From positions 62,001 to 126,000 of the forward strand of contig CAUYLG010033140.1 in the NCBI GenBank assembly GCA_963573385.1: a stretch of 64,000 bases of DNA. Direction: 5' to 3'. How positions within the stretch are numbered: the stretch's first letter is position 1; every line of letters begins with the position of its first letter. A program made the translations under genes and the position numbers. Below the pieces are notes generated by a model. The model had not been told where the DNA came from and made no database searches. It saw only the letters and a program-made list of their open reading frames with translations. This document shows, piece by piece, positions 12,245 through 24,938 of the stretch. This DNA comes from Cacajao melanocephalus. Taxonomy: Eukaryota; Chordata; Mammalia; Primates; Pitheciidae.

Positions 12245-12889
12245 TAGTACTTAGAATTTGTTAATTCTTGTGCATTTTTTCTTCTTTCTAAGGACCTTTC
12301 TTACTCCTTCTTGATGTCTATTACCTTCATTTTGGAAAATTTTCTCATTTTCTTGTTTTATAATAGAACATTCTATTTTAAATAGAAGAGTTTGTAGCCT
12401 GAAAAGATTTGGATTCCTTTGGGCTAACTCAAAATAGAAATTTGTAGATATTCTATGTGTGTATGTATATATAACAAAAGTATAATACAAGCTATGAAAT
12501 TTAGAAAGGGAATAAAGGGAATAATTTGCTCTTTATGGAAAACTAATTACAGTTTATAAAGTGGGTTGCTGAAAAATCTGCTGCCTGGCAGAAATGATTC
12601 AAAGTGTTGGTGTTGGCGTTAGCAACAGAGTTAGAAATACTGGCCTGCAAGCCTATGCCAAGAATCAATTGAGAGGATAGAGACTATAAATGAAATCTAG
12701 GCTATTTACCTTATCAACAAAGATGTCTTTTATGATGATCTTTAATGGCACAACTCTATTAAGTAATCCAGTGCCCAGCAAAATACCTGAGGTATTATAA
12801 GGGCTCAACTGATGTTTGTTGCATATATGATAATACAGATTTCTTTTCAATGTAGAAAAGGAAAAATAAATGGTATTTATCATCTCTGG

Positions 12890-13360
12890 CTCCCCATCAC
12901 CTGCTGCACAAGTCCAAGTTCTTCAGGATGACATTGATGCTCTTATGATCTGGACTTTGCCTAAATTTCCAGCCTTTTTTTCTGCCACTAACAATCTGGT
13001 GCTTAATACTTCTGAAACTGCTTTTACATCTTCAACACTTTAGTATTTCTTGTCTCCATGCTTTGATTTTTACCCTGTGTCTCTTGTCTGCTTGAGAAAC
13101 TCCTTTTCCATTTTCAAACTCCAGTTAGAAAATCTTCTCTGGGAAATCTCTCCTCATATCCCTCTTCATAAACAGCTTAATTTCTCCTCTGCTAAACTAC
13201 TTTTACAACTTGTATATACTTCCATTATTGTAGTTATCACAGTGATACTTGAATTTATTTTACTATATCTGTCTCTCTATATGTTCGTGTACATAAAGCT
13301 TAGCATAGTTTCTGGCACAAAGTAATTGCTCAGTACATACCTGTTGAGCTGAATTTATTT
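12890..13360 (+). repeat. L2 LINE 3' end
   Basis: The order of motifs (CACCTGCTGCACAAGTCC-like start, CTTTGATTTTTACCCTGTG, then GTTTCTGGCACAAAGTAATT and a CTCAGTACATAC-type ending) follows the L2 3' region on the plus strand. A 91-residue frame at 13050-13325 is within it and is not a gene. Confidence 0.6.
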
Positions 13361-13584
13361 GCCTTCTTAAGTGAACAGATTTATAAAATGGAAAAAAGGA
13401 AACAGGTGCCTATTGTTGAAGGAAAATTGTAACATATAGACCGCTATAAACAATTTATTTTAAATAATGAAGCATGCCTGTTTATTCTCTTTTGTGGCAG
13501 CAAATTCAAAGTGCTCTAAGTTTTCTTAAGGGAGTAAATATAGTTAGCCTTCATAACCATTCTCATGAATTTTACCCATACAAA

Positions 13585-13735
13585 TTAACTGTAGCCAGTA
13601 TACACCAGGCACTCTAATTGACATTGAGCTACAAAGATGAATCAGACAAGGACCATTCCTCGAAGAGCTCCAGTTCTAGTGGGATAGGTAGATACGTGAA
13701 CATAAACAAACAGCTATTCATATAATGTGACAATG
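13585..13735. repeat. Old L2-type fragment
   Basis: Contains the diverged CACCAGGCACTCTAATTGAC and AGAGCTCCAGTTCTAGTGGG signature shared with other L2-like pieces of this window (for example 165-300 and 40260-40380). Confidence 0.4.
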
Positions 13736-14224
13736 ACTATATTAGAGATATGTATAAAGTAATACAGTCAATTAGTTCCTTTGGGTAGGGGGTTGGGTTC
13801 AGAATCAGGAAAAGCTTAAGCACTTAAAATATGAATTTATATTGACAAACATATAAATTTGATATCAAAATATGAATTGATAAGAATTCTCAATTTAGAG
13901 AAAACACGAACAGCAACTCAAACATGCTTAATACATTTAGGGAGGATACATTAAATAGAGAAATATGGCTAAGCAAGCATTTCTTAAAGTGTATTCTATG
14001 GAATGCTAGTCTATAAGGTGCTAATTTTAACTAAATAGTTTGTGATCAACTAAATTGGGATAATAATTGACAAATTGTATTGCTATTTTATGCAATGGAT
14101 CACAACATTCTACTTCCTCTTAGCAAGGAGTTTAGCAGTGCAGTCAAGCCCAAGGACATAACTAAACCAATCTTAAACTCCCATTTTTGAGGATGTACTT
14201 ACTGGGATAAATACATCTCATACC

Positions 14225-14650
14225 AATTTGTGTATCAGTTGAGGTTTAATCAGGAAACAGAAGCCATACACATTATTTGAACAGAGAAAGTTTACTATAA
14301 ACATTGTTAATTATGGTAAGTGGTTAATTAACTTAAAAGGCAATGAGAAAACAAAATATCACAGAGGTAGTACATTCAGGAAGCAGCTGATCTCTAGGGC
14401 TGTGTGAACAAAAGAAGGAGGAATTATTAAAATTGAGGAATTTAGAAGAACACCCCTCTGGAGTCCCTCAGAGTAGGGGGTGTTGCTCTTCTGGAGATGG
14501 TTGGGCATCTGATTTGTTGTAAGGGTGAGTTGGGAAGTATTGTAAGGCTGATTTGGGAAGTATTGAACACTGCAAATAGAGCATCTAAGCACAGTAGGAC
14601 ATTATTCAGTCGGAGGTACATGTAATTGATGCTCTAAAAGGAGACTAGAG
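14225..14650. repeat. Unclassified interspersed repeat
   Basis: The start (CAGGAAACAGAAGCCATACA, then AAAGTTTACTATAAAC) resembles the start of the repeats at 60,560 and 63,740, but the resemblance is weak. The 77-residue minus-strand frame here has no recognisable domain. Confidence 0.3.
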
Positions 14651-14749
14651 ATAGAATAGGGCAAAGAAATATTTAAAGAGATGATAACAGGAGTTTCCAA
14701 AAATAATGAAGGACATCAAACCACAGATCCGAGAAATTTGGAGAACCTC

Positions 14750-15045
14750 AATATTAGTTACGCACTACTGTACAATAAGTCACCTCAAAATTTAGTGGCT
14801 TAAAATAACATTCTTATCTTGTAGTTTCTGTGGGTCAGAAATTCAGGGGTGGCTTTGCTTGGTGTTCTATAACCCACTCTGAAAAAAACCCAGCAAGACA
14901 TAAGCCATAATATCTTTTAGGACCTAGTCTCTCAAGTCACACATTGTTGGATTCTATTTGTTGGAAGCAAATAACTGTGTCTGGCTGACATTCAAGGGAA
15001 GGGAAATTAGACTTCACATCTCCATTTCAAAAATGAAAGAGAAAT
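14750..15045 (-). repeat. LTR fragment (MaLR/ERVL-type), antisense
   Basis: In reverse it reads as an LTR 3' end: CACAGAAACTACAAGATAAG, TTTAAGCCACTAAATTTTGA, then TACAGTAGTGCGTAACTAAT. The same family appears in sense at 43,560-44,480. The provirus body is absent, so this is a degraded solo fragment. Confidence 0.5.
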
Positions 15046-15089
15046 AAAGATTTTTAAAAGAAAATAAAACTAATATAATGTATTACCAG

Positions 15090-16150
15090 TATAACTGCCC
15101 TATAAGAAAAGTTAAGGGAAGTTATTCAAGCAAAAGGGGTATGATACAAGGAAAAAATTTGTGTCTATATAATGAAACAAAAATCTTAAGAAATGGTTAT
15201 GATAAAGTGACACACAAGATATCTATTTTTATTTTTATTTGCCAGTCAAGATAATTGATTGTCTAAAGCAAATATAGTGGAAAATTATTGTGGATTTATA
15301 GCTTATATAAACAAATGTGTTACAGCATAGCACACAAATTAGGAGGGAGGAATTGTAAGCACACAGTTGTAAGGTTTCTACAATATAGCAATATAATATT
15401 AATTGAAGGTAGTTTAATAAACTAAGGATATATATTTTAAGACCTAGAGTAACTAAAAATATTTTTAAAGAGGTACAAACTATAAATTAATAGTGGAGAT
15501 AAGAAGGAATCACAAAAATAGTTTATTCAAAAAAATAAAAACAGAAAAAGAGATAGAAACAGAAAAGAAATGAAAACAGAAAAAGAAATAGAAACAGAAA
15601 GAGATGGAACAAATAGAAAAGAAAGTAGATTTTAATCCAGCCATATCAGTAGTTATATTAAATGTAGATGATCTCAACAGAGATTGCCATGTTACATTAA
15701 AATTAAGATCTAACTCTATAATGACTGAAGGAAACCCACTTTAAATGTAAAGACAGAGGTAAGTTAAAAATATTATAAAAAGATGGAAAAGATATACTAT
15801 GCAAACACCAATAAAAATAAAGCTGTAAACATTTTAATGTTAGACAATGTAGTTTTCAGAGGAGCATAATATAATGTTAGAGAGTTAATTCACCAATTCA
15901 CCAAAGGAGACTTAATACTAAATGTGCATCAACAACAGATCTTCAAATACTTGAAACAAAAATTGATAGAACTGAAAGAGGAGAAATATACAACTCCACA
16001 TATGTATTTGGAGACTTTCACACTCTTCTCTCAGTAATTGGTAGAAATAGTAGAAAGATAGTATGTGAATTGCTAATTTTAGTGGACTAAACCTACTAAA
16101 AGAAAATAACTCAAATTCAAGGGGAAAAGGCACTTTTAAAACTTCTTCTC
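15090..16150 (+). mobile_element. L1M element, inter-ORF spacer and ORF2 start
   Basis: The order of recognisable L1 segments is: the spacer with ATAATTGATTGTCTAAAGCA (15250-), the AAATGTAGATGATCTCAACA segment (15660-) and an ORF2-like GAGACTTTCACACTCTTCTC (16012-). Many frame breaks show that it is inactive. A purine-rich minisatellite has arisen inside the spacer. Confidence 0.7.
15538..15610. repeat. Purine-only minisatellite-like array
   Basis: About four imperfect copies of a 17-18-bp unit of the type AAACAGAAAAAGAAATAG, nearly free of C. The array lies inside an L1 spacer that is A-rich by origin. Confidence 0.7.
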
Positions 16151-16189
16151 TGATTTTATTATAGTTCTTATACAGAAACACTTCTATAG

Positions 16190-16530
16190 AAGTTCCATTT
16201 GAATCTTAACCATCATTCTCAGCAAACTGACACAAGAACAGAAAATCAAACACTGCATGTTCTCACTCACAGGCGGGTGTTGAACAATAAGAACACATGG
16301 ACACAGGGAGAGGAGCATCACATACTGAGGTCTGTTGGGGGGAACTAGGGGAGGGACAGCAGGGGGGTGGGGAGTTGGGGAGGGATAACATGGGGAGAAA
16401 TGCCAGATATAGGTGATGGGGATGGAGGCAGCAAACCACATTGCCATGTATGTACCTATGCAACAATTCTGCATGTTCTTCACATGTACCCCAAAACCTA
16501 AAACATAATAAAATATATATATTAAAAAAA
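16190..16530 (+). mobile_element. L1P 3' end (5'-truncated)
   Basis: This reads as the primate L1 3' end: GACACAAGAACAGAAAATCA, ACATGGACACAGGGAG, a G-rich 3' UTR (16325-16390), CATGTACCCCAAAACCTAAA and an A/TA-rich tail. The 124- and 103-residue minus-strand frames are shadows of this repeat. Confidence 0.85.
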
Positions 16531-16954
16531 TTGTGTCTTTCATTTCTCTCCTCATCATTATTATGTTTTCTCATATTTTCTTGAACATATAGAACATATT
16601 TATATTAGATATTTTAATATATTTCTTATTAGTTACATTATCTCTTTTTTTCTGGATCTATGTCTATTGAATGTTTTTTTACACCTTCACACACGCTTAG
16701 CCTTCCCATATATCAATATTCCCCCACCAAAATGGTAAATTTGTTACAATTGATCAACCTACATTGCCATATCATGATCACCCAAAGCCCATTTTTACAT
16801 TAGGGTTCACTCTTGGCATTGTACATTCTATGAATTTGGACAAATGTATAATGATATGCATCTACCATTATAGATAAATTTCACTGCCCTGAAAAATCCT
16901 CTGTGCTCTGCCTATTCATTTCTCCCTTTTTCGCATATGGAACTTAAAAAAAAT
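16531..16954. repeat. Spacer between opposed L1 3' ends, probably older repeat
   Basis: The 16,740-16,915 part (CACCCAAAGCCCATTTTTAC, TTCACTCTTGGCATTGTACA) has the sound of a common interspersed repeat, but I cannot name the family. No gene is seen. Confidence 0.35.
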
Positions 16955-18058
16955 AGTTTTGCTTTTAGGAGTACATGTGCAGGTTTGTTTTATAGGTAAA
17001 CCCATTTCATGGGGGTTTATTGTACAGATTATTTTATCACCCAGGTATTAAGCCTAATACCCATTATTTTTCATGATCCTCTCCCTCCTCTCATTCTTCT
17101 CCCTCTGGTAGACTCCTGTGTCTTTTGTTCCCCTCTATGTGTCCATGTGTTCTCATTATTTAGTTCCCACTTATAAGTGAGAACATGTGGTATTTGATTT
17201 TCTGTTCCTGCTAGGGATAATGCCCTCCAGCTCCATCCATGTTCCTGCAAAGGACATGATCTTGTTCTTTTTATGGCTGCATAGTACTCTATAGTGTATA
17301 TGTACCACAATTGCTTTATCTAGTTTACCACTGATGTGTATTTAGGTTGATTCCACATCTTTGCTATTGTGAATAGTGCTGCAGTGAACATAGCGTGCAC
17401 GTGTCTTTATGACAGGACAGTGTGTATTCCTTTAGGTATATACTCAGTAATGGGGTTGCTAGGTACAATGGCAGTTCTGTTTTTAGGTCTTCAAGAAATT
17501 GTCACACCATTTTCCACAATGATTGAACTAATTTACCCTACCACCAACAGTGCATAGCATTCCACAACCTCATCAGCACCTGTTATTTTTTGACGTTTTA
17601 GTAATAGCCATTCTGACTTGTGTGAGATGGTATCTCATTGTGGTTTTGATTTGCATTTCTCTAATCAGTGATGCTGAGCTTTTATCCATATGCTTGTTAG
17701 CCACATGTGTGTATTTTTTTGAAAAGTGTCTGTTCGTGTCCTTTGCCCACTTTTTCATTGGGTTGTTTGTTTTCTTGTAAATTTGTTTAAGTTCCTTATA
17801 GATGCTAGATATTACACCTTTGCCAGATGCATAGTTTTAAAAAATTTTCTCCCATTCTGTTGGTTGTTTATTCACTTTTGGCATTTTTGTCATGAAATCT
17901 TTGCCCGTTCCTATGTCCAGAATGGTATTGCTTAGGTTTCCTTCCAGGGTTTTTATAGTTTTTGGGTCTCACATTTAAGTCTTTAATCTATCTTGAGTTG
18001 ATTCTTGTACCATATGGAGCTTTTAAAATTAAATTTGCTCAGCATGAGATAAACTTTT
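16955..18058 (-). mobile_element. L1P/L1M 3' portion, antisense
   Basis: It begins with the complement of the L1 3' UTR (GTACATGTGCAGGTTTGTTT), passes through CTCTATGTGTCCATGTGTTC and the ORF2 C-terminal region, and is 5'-truncated near 18,058. Frames at 17369-17557 and 17550-17780 are antisense readings of ORF2. It lies tail to tail with the L1 ending at 16,530. Confidence 0.85.
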
Positions 18059-18613
18059 AAAATATAAAGATGAAGTCATTTTTTTAACTTCTGGGAAACT
18101 GTTACCTGTTCCTGCTTAAGATATGCCTTCTGATCATTCTCTCTATTCTTTCTTTCTAAAAAGATTTATCCTGAAAGTCTTATAATATTTCTTTTATATT
18201 TCATGACTCTTTACATGTTGGTGCTGGGAGTTTTCCTCAGTTCCATCTTCTGACTCACTAATGTGCTTTTCCTCTCTATTTAGTTTTCTATTTAGCCCAT
18301 CTTTTGGGTTTTAAAAAATTTCAAATAGTGTTTTACTGGTAGAATGTCTAACTGGTTTTTTATCTTAACTATCATCTGTTTCATTATATTCTAATTTTTG
18401 CCTTATTGTCGATTTCCTCCTTTATCTCTTTCTGAAGATATCAAACGTATTCATTTAAAAATTCTTTTCACTCTGTTACCTTTAGCCTGGAGAAAATTCT
18501 TCTATTTACTAAATGTACTGGGTTTTTTGTGATATTCATCTTCTGGTTTTTTTTAACTGGACTTTTTGTGTGTGTGATTGCTGATGTACTTAGATTTTAC
18601 TGGGTTATTTGTC

Positions 18614-18878
18614 TATTTTTAGAGACAGGATCTTGCTGTACAACCCAGGCTGGATTTCAGTGACACAATCATAGCTCACTGTAACCTCAAACTCCTGAGT
18701 TTAAGTGATCCTCCTGCCTCAGACTCTAAGCACCTGGGACTAGAGGCATGTGCCACCATGTCAGGGTAATTTTTTTTAAGAGACTGTGTCTTCCTATGTT
18801 GCCCAGGCTGCTCTTGAACTCTAGGCCTAGGCCTCTGAAAGTACTGGGATCACAGGAGTGATCCACAGGACCCAGCCC
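18614..18878 (-). repeat. AluJ-type element
   Basis: AGAGACAGGATCTTGCTGTA through GATCCACAGGACCCAGCC is the complement of an old Alu. It has many substitutions and an internal T-run at 18771-18778. Confidence 0.82.
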
Positions 18879-19264
18879 TAGGTCTTCTATTTTTGATTGT
18901 GAAATAATCTCTGATTGTGAAGACATCTGCTTTAAGAGCTTTTTTCCCAAAAGAATTGTGAAAACTCAGTTGTCTCTCAGGGGATTTAGCCCCATCTTGC
19001 ATGGGAAAAAGGTGGAGGTATATTATCAGACTTTAGACATGTGGACTTCTTCCAGGATTGGAGATTTCATTTCAGCTTCTCTTACAGTTAGGTGTAGGTA
19101 TATGACTGAGTTTTGACCAGTGAAATGTGGACAGAAGTGACGTGCACCTTTTCCAGGCCTGGCTCCTCAAACCTGCTGCATGGTGTGTTTTCCTCTTCCC
19201 TGTCTGCTGATAAGATGTAGAGAATCCAGGGCAGGACTTTGAGGTGTAAGGAATGCCACATCCA

Positions 19265-19835
19265 CCAGTTTAGGAGCTTCTGTTCTAGGATCCACAGGCC
19301 CCCCTAAACAGTTTACAGATAGAAATCAAGGAGTCCCTAAACTTGATTATGGAAGAAAAATCGCATATTTAGTTTTGCTACCTTTTATCTGAAATTTAGC
19401 ATTATCTTCAATCATGATTGAAGGCAAAAACCTACCGAATTAGTACCCATGACTTTGATATCAACAGAATTCACAGATTCTTTTAATCACAAGATAGTTG
19501 TAGATCATTTTTATTCATTACTTCTTTGAAATTATCATAATTACTAGATTCAATTCTATTTCAATACCTTTATTTCAATTCATTTCTATTTCAATTACTT
19601 TATTTCAATACCTTAATAAAGAAGCATATATTGCTATTTTGTTACTTTGATAATTGTATTTCAATATAATTGTTTTCATTTATAATCCTAAGTGTTTTCT
19701 TCGTTATAATCTTATGTATCTTATTTGTAATCTTATGTATTATCTGTATTTCACTTATACTTTAAAAAAATTATTCTGAGAACAAGTCCAAAGGATTCAC
19801 CAGACTGCCCAGGGGCCCATAGCACTCATGTTGAC
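19265..19835 (-). mobile_element. hAT-Charlie-type DNA transposon fossil
   Basis: The ends look like inverted repeats rich in GGCCCC (ATCCACAGGCCCCCCTAAAC at the left, CAGGGGCCCATAG at the right). Read from the minus strand, the motif order matches a familiar hAT-type element with an AT-rich core. It contains an ATTTCAAT-based minisatellite at about 19552-19614. The subfamily is uncertain. Confidence 0.45.
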
Positions 19836-19934
19836 TTGCGATGTGAACAAAAAATAAATCTTCATTGGTTGAGCATCTGAGATATTATGGTTCTTTGTTA
19901 CAGCAGTTAATAGTGAAAAATACAGTCTAACTGT

Positions 19935-20372
19935 AGTGGATTGAATTATGGCCCCTAAAAGAGATGTGTACCCAGAACCTCAGAGTGTGACCCTATTTGA
20001 AATAAGGGTCTTTGTAGATCTAACTCAGGTAAAGGTCTTGAGATGAGATCATTTTAGATTAGGGCAAGTGTTAAATCCAATGACAAGCATCTTTATAAGG
20101 AACAGAAAAGGAGAAGACAGCAAGAGAGACCGTCCTGTAAACATGGAAGCAGAGATTGAAGACATACAGCGACAAACCAAAGAATGCCAAGTATTGACAA
20201 TGGCTTAGGAAAAAGGCATGGAATGGTTTCTCTTCATAATCTCCAGAAGGAACCAACCCTGCTGACAACTTGACTTTGGACTTCTGGCTTCCAGAACTGT
20301 GAGATAATAAATTTATGTTGTTTTAAGCTACCAGTTTGTGGTAAGTTGTTACAACAGACCTAGGAAACTACC
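19935..20372 (+). repeat. MLT1 (MaLR) solo LTR
   Basis: GTGGATTGAATTATGGCCCC, GTGACCCTATTTGAAATAAG, GATTAGGGCAAGTGTTAAAT-like text, then GACTTCTGGCTTCCAGAACT and AATAAATTTATGTTGTTTTA follow the MLT1 LTR from end to end. No internal retroviral sequence is attached. Confidence 0.8.
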
Positions 20373-21029
20373 ACTATGCACAAAAATCATCAGTAAAAGC
20401 TATGACTTTTTGTCTCCTTCTTGGAGAACTTACGATATATGTCACTAATCATAGTTAAGGTTGGGGAAAGAATTTTCTGATAGAAAACTAAAATATGTTG
20501 GTAATTAGACCAGCAATCACAAGTTCGTCTGGCAGGGAGTAGCAATTGAAGTCATATCTGATTAGGGTTGCTTTATGGGATTAGTAATCTTTCTAGGTAG
20601 ATAAAGAAAGGAATTGTACAGGTTAAGCATGGTATGTATTTTCAGAGCAAAAGATATCTGGAACCAAGCAAAATAACAGTGGAAACTAATCATGAATTTA
20701 TCACAGAGTTCACTAGGTAGAATGTGTTGAATGATGTTCAGTCTTCAAGGAAATGGCCATCCTGGGAAAATCTTGCCTGGAATATCAAGGACGGTGGAGC
20801 ATATGTAAAGGGAGTGTGCTTATTATGGGATGTGGTTAGTGTGACAGTGGTAAGGATGGAATGAGGCTAGGCTTGCTATATTAGCAAAAGAACATAGGGC
20901 AAAGTCACTCCCCTAAATCTTGGAGCCATAACTTGTTTCTGTGGGCATGCTAGTCCTAGTGATGAAAAAAAGTCACCTGACAGGTCCTCCAAATGCATTG
21001 GTCCAAATCACTGTGGTAATCCTGGGGAA

Positions 21030-21125
21030 TAATAACAATAAAATAACATTTATTAAGCACTAACCATCTGCCTAGTCTATTTAGCCCTAACCTTATCTGT
21101 GCATCATCTAACACATGTAAACGAC
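21030..21125 (-). repeat. MIR fragment
   Basis: TTTATTAAGCACTAACCATC followed by CCTTATCTGTGCATC is the antisense MIR core and end. It is short and diverged. Confidence 0.5.
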
Positions 21126-21917
21126 CATGTGGAGGAGAGGTCCTGCTTTCAGGTAGTAAAAGCGGTATTTTCTCTGCTTTGCAATTCACTCTCCTGAAGC
21201 CATTACCTGAGGATTTAGGTATGACAGAGAATATACAGAAGGCATCTGAGTGCCCACGAATGGTTTGATATAACTCTATGTTGCCAACATGGTACTTTAC
21301 CCTTGTCTAGATGTGACTATAGAAGTTGCCCCTTTACCTACATTCAGAAGACAGTCTCAGTTTCAGGTTGTTCTCTTCCTGTTGATTTTTCCTCAGATCT
21401 CTAGCCAGCTCCTTTCGGGTATAGGTAAATGTGGCCTTAACACAGTCCCCATTTGCCACTAATCTTACTATAAAACAACACAGTACTAATGAGTATCTTT
21501 ACTCCTACTAGGTACATTTTCATGTCCTTTTTTCCCCCTAAATGTAGCCTCAATACTCAACATACTTTATCTTTCACCCACCAGACCCCTGACTGTCTCT
21601 CATTCCTGCAACTCCTAATGGTGCACATCAATAAGGGCAGAGCAGTGGCACCAAGGAACTGACTAGCAGTTCAATTAAGAGGATAGATTGATTTTCCTCT
21701 AAATGTGTAGGTTGTCTTTGATTTACCTTTGCATATTTGAATCTGTAGCTTACGTAAGTATGTACATTTTAATCTTCATATTTTTTATGCATACCCTTTT
21801 CATGGCATGAAAATAAATTCATATTTTAAAAGAATTTAAGAAAATCTTATTTGGATATGACATTCAATTTTTAAAAATACTTATTTTCAAGTCCACTGGC
21901 TTAACCATTCTATGATT

Positions 21918-21950
21918 TTTTTGTTGTTGTTGTTGTTTTTTTTTTGGGTC
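21918..21950. repeat. (TTG)n / T-rich simple repeat
   Basis: A TTG run of about five units flanked by T-runs. It probably comes from an A-rich tail, but no complete element is attached. Confidence 0.7.
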
Positions 21951-22185
21951 TCAGGCCATCTTTTGTTAGTAAAATGCATTAGCTTCTATAGACTGGTAAT
22001 GCCATTAATAAACTATGGATGTCATGCATTTAGTTTCTCAGCCTTGCCCAGACAAGCATAGCCTGTGGCATTTTTGACATACTGCTAGTGTCATTCCAAC
22101 CCAATCTTCAAGCACCCTCCTGTACACTCATTATCTCAAAATATATTTGCAAGTATAGCTTGACTGAACTGCTTGTGCCTCCCTG

Positions 22186-22255
22186 CTCTCTCCTCTCCTC
22201 CCCTCCTCTCCCCTCCTCTCCCCTCCCCTCCCCTCTTTTCTTCTCCTTTTCTTTT
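22186..22255. repeat. 70-bp pure pyrimidine tract with several CCCC runs
   Basis: No purine occurs from 22186 to 22255. Repeated CCCTC/CTCTC units give at least five CCCC blocks spaced by one to six bases, so the minus strand carries GGGG blocks suited to a G-quadruplex. Mirror-like symmetry also allows triplex (H-DNA). Confidence 0.9.
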
Positions 22256-22559
22256 ATTTTCCTCTTTGGGGCTTTCTGTCTGCTGTACTCTGAAGTCTTG
22301 AATGTTCCACTTTTCTCCAATCCAAGACTTGCAATCCTTTTAAAGGTTATCTCAAAGTCCATACATAAGAAAAAACTAATTCTTACAGGCCTTCGCAATG
22401 TACCAAAATAACTTATTATTTATATTGTTTGTTTTGTCATATCAGATTGCATGAGGAACAAGACAGAATATAAATGAATATAATGCATTTCATGTTCTAC
22501 TTTATGTTTGTTTCCTTTCTAAATATTTCACTTTTGAAATTCTTCTAAAAGACAGTTAG

Positions 22560-22765
22560 TGGTGTTTAAGGGCTTTAGAATTAGAGTCCTGGCTCTTGCA
22601 TTAACTTCCTATGTGACTTAGGAAGTTTACCTAGCCTCTTTAAGGGACAGGTTCCCCATTATTTGGATTGGAGCAATAAGACCTGCCTCAGAGAGATGTT
22701 TTAAGGATTCAATGAGATGTGTGTATAATAGTGGGCAATTAAGTAAGTAAATAATTGTTTTTATT
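22560..22765 (+). repeat. MIR element
   Basis: TAGAGTCCTGGCTCTTGCAT, CTATGTGACTTAGGAAGTTT, CCTCAGAGAGATGTTTTAAG and ATGAGATGTGTG follow the MIR core and 3' part on the plus strand. Confidence 0.75.
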
Positions 22766-23277
22766 ATTTCTCTAAAAGATTTGTAGACTTATAACATTAG
22801 GGATCATGTCATTTTTTCAGTTGTTCTTTTTCCATGGTGACTAGCCCAGAGTTAAAGACAAAAAAGTACTTGAGCAATAAACAGGTATTAAGTAATGTCA
22901 AACAATTTTCATGGCTTTCTATGTTTTATTCAGTTTTTAAAGACAGATTTATTTCTGTTTGCTTATCTTTTTAGTGCTCCACTTAATTGTTTATTTTTAA
23001 TAAAAATTTCATATATCCATTTATCTCACTTTTACCCAGCCATCTTTTCTCCTTCCCAACCCAGACTTCTACACCCCATAATGCATTTGCTAGTCAGTTT
23101 CTTCCCTGGTTTATGTGGGAATAATTTTGCTTACTTCATAGCATCGTGAATATGAAAATTAGATAACATAAAAAACTTCTGAGCATAGTGATTGTACATA
23201 TAATAAGCCTACTATTTTTAATCACTTTTTTCAAGACATTTTATTGTTTTCCTTTCTTTGATCCTTATTAATCCTTA

Positions 23278-23884
<607 letters not shown>

Positions 23885-24586
23885 ATCATCCTCATTTATA
23901 TTCCCATTGTTGCTCTTTTATTTTCAGCCATCTATTATTTTAAAAGAAAGGAAAAGTGTACTTAGTAGTCATGTTCCTTCTGACAATTGTTTTCGTCTCC
24001 ATTTTTAATAGACTCTAAGTGTAGATTCTACAGCAACCCTCAAGATCAGAAAGTATCTTTTTGTGTATCTCTTTGTTGACTAGCAGAAGTTCTTCTTAAT
24101 AGTCTGTATAGATGTATTTAAAGGAAGGCTAAACGTACTTTCTGTGTTGGTAAGTTAGCTCACCACTCCTAGTTGTTGAGGTGATTATCTTCTTTTTTCT
24201 CAATCATGTCATTATCTCTACTGAGTTAATGTATGTAAAATGCTAGCATACTCTGCCAAGTAAATAAGGAGTTCTCAGTTAAGTTGGCTGCTATCATTAT
24301 TATTATCATATTTATCTATAGTTTTAATGTTCAGATTTTTCTGTTTCTTGAAATTCTTCAATGTTTACATTTACTATTTATAAATCTATTTTAAAATAAT
24401 AAAATCATAGTACTTATCATAGTTTAAGCATTGCATTTTGTTATGTAATAAATCACGCAGAAGAGTTCATGCACAGGAAACCCACAAAAACAATGGAAAA
24501 ACAACATATGGAGAAAGATTTAAGAAAAAACCATTATTTTGAAAAGAGAACGATATAAATATTGATGACATTCTTTAAATATATTT

Positions 24587-24599
24587 GTGTGTGTGTGTA

Positions 24600-24633
<34 letters not shown>
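24587..24633. repeat. (TG)n(TA)n microsatellite
   Basis: About 32 bp of TG repeat with one interruption, passing into seven to eight TA units and then the T-run of the adjacent Alu. It lies inside that Alu's target-site duplication and so belongs to the element's tail. Confidence 0.9.
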
Positions 24634-24634
<1 letters not shown>

Positions 24635-24927
24635 TTTTTTTTTTTTTGAGACAGAGTCTCACTCTGTTGCCCAGGCTGGAGTGCAGTGGTGTGATCTTGG
24701 CTAATTGCAACCTCCACCACCTGGGTTCAAACGATTGTCCTGCCTGAGCCTCCTGAGTAGTTGGGATTACAGGCACACACCACCATGCTCAGCTAATTTT
24801 TATATTTTTGATAGAGATGGGGCTTCACCATGTTGGCCAGGCTGGTCTCAAACTCCTGACTTCGTGATCTGCCCGCCTCGACCTCCTAAAGTGCTGGGAT
24901 TACAAGTGTGAGCCACTGCACCTGGCC
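24634..24927 (-). repeat. AluS-type element
   Basis: A full antisense Alu. The target duplication is TAAATATATTT (24576-24586) and TAAGTATATTT (24928-24938), identical at 10 of 11 positions. Frames of 60-80 residues on both strands are Alu frames. Confidence 0.92.
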
Positions 24928-24938
24928 TAAGTATATTT

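Noticed and set aside
16184..16574. 124- and 103-residue frames on minus
   Set aside because: Both are antisense readings of an L1 3' end with a G-rich 3' UTR.
17071..17780. Several frames on both strands
   Set aside because: The region is an antisense L1 ORF2 remnant with frame breaks; not functional.
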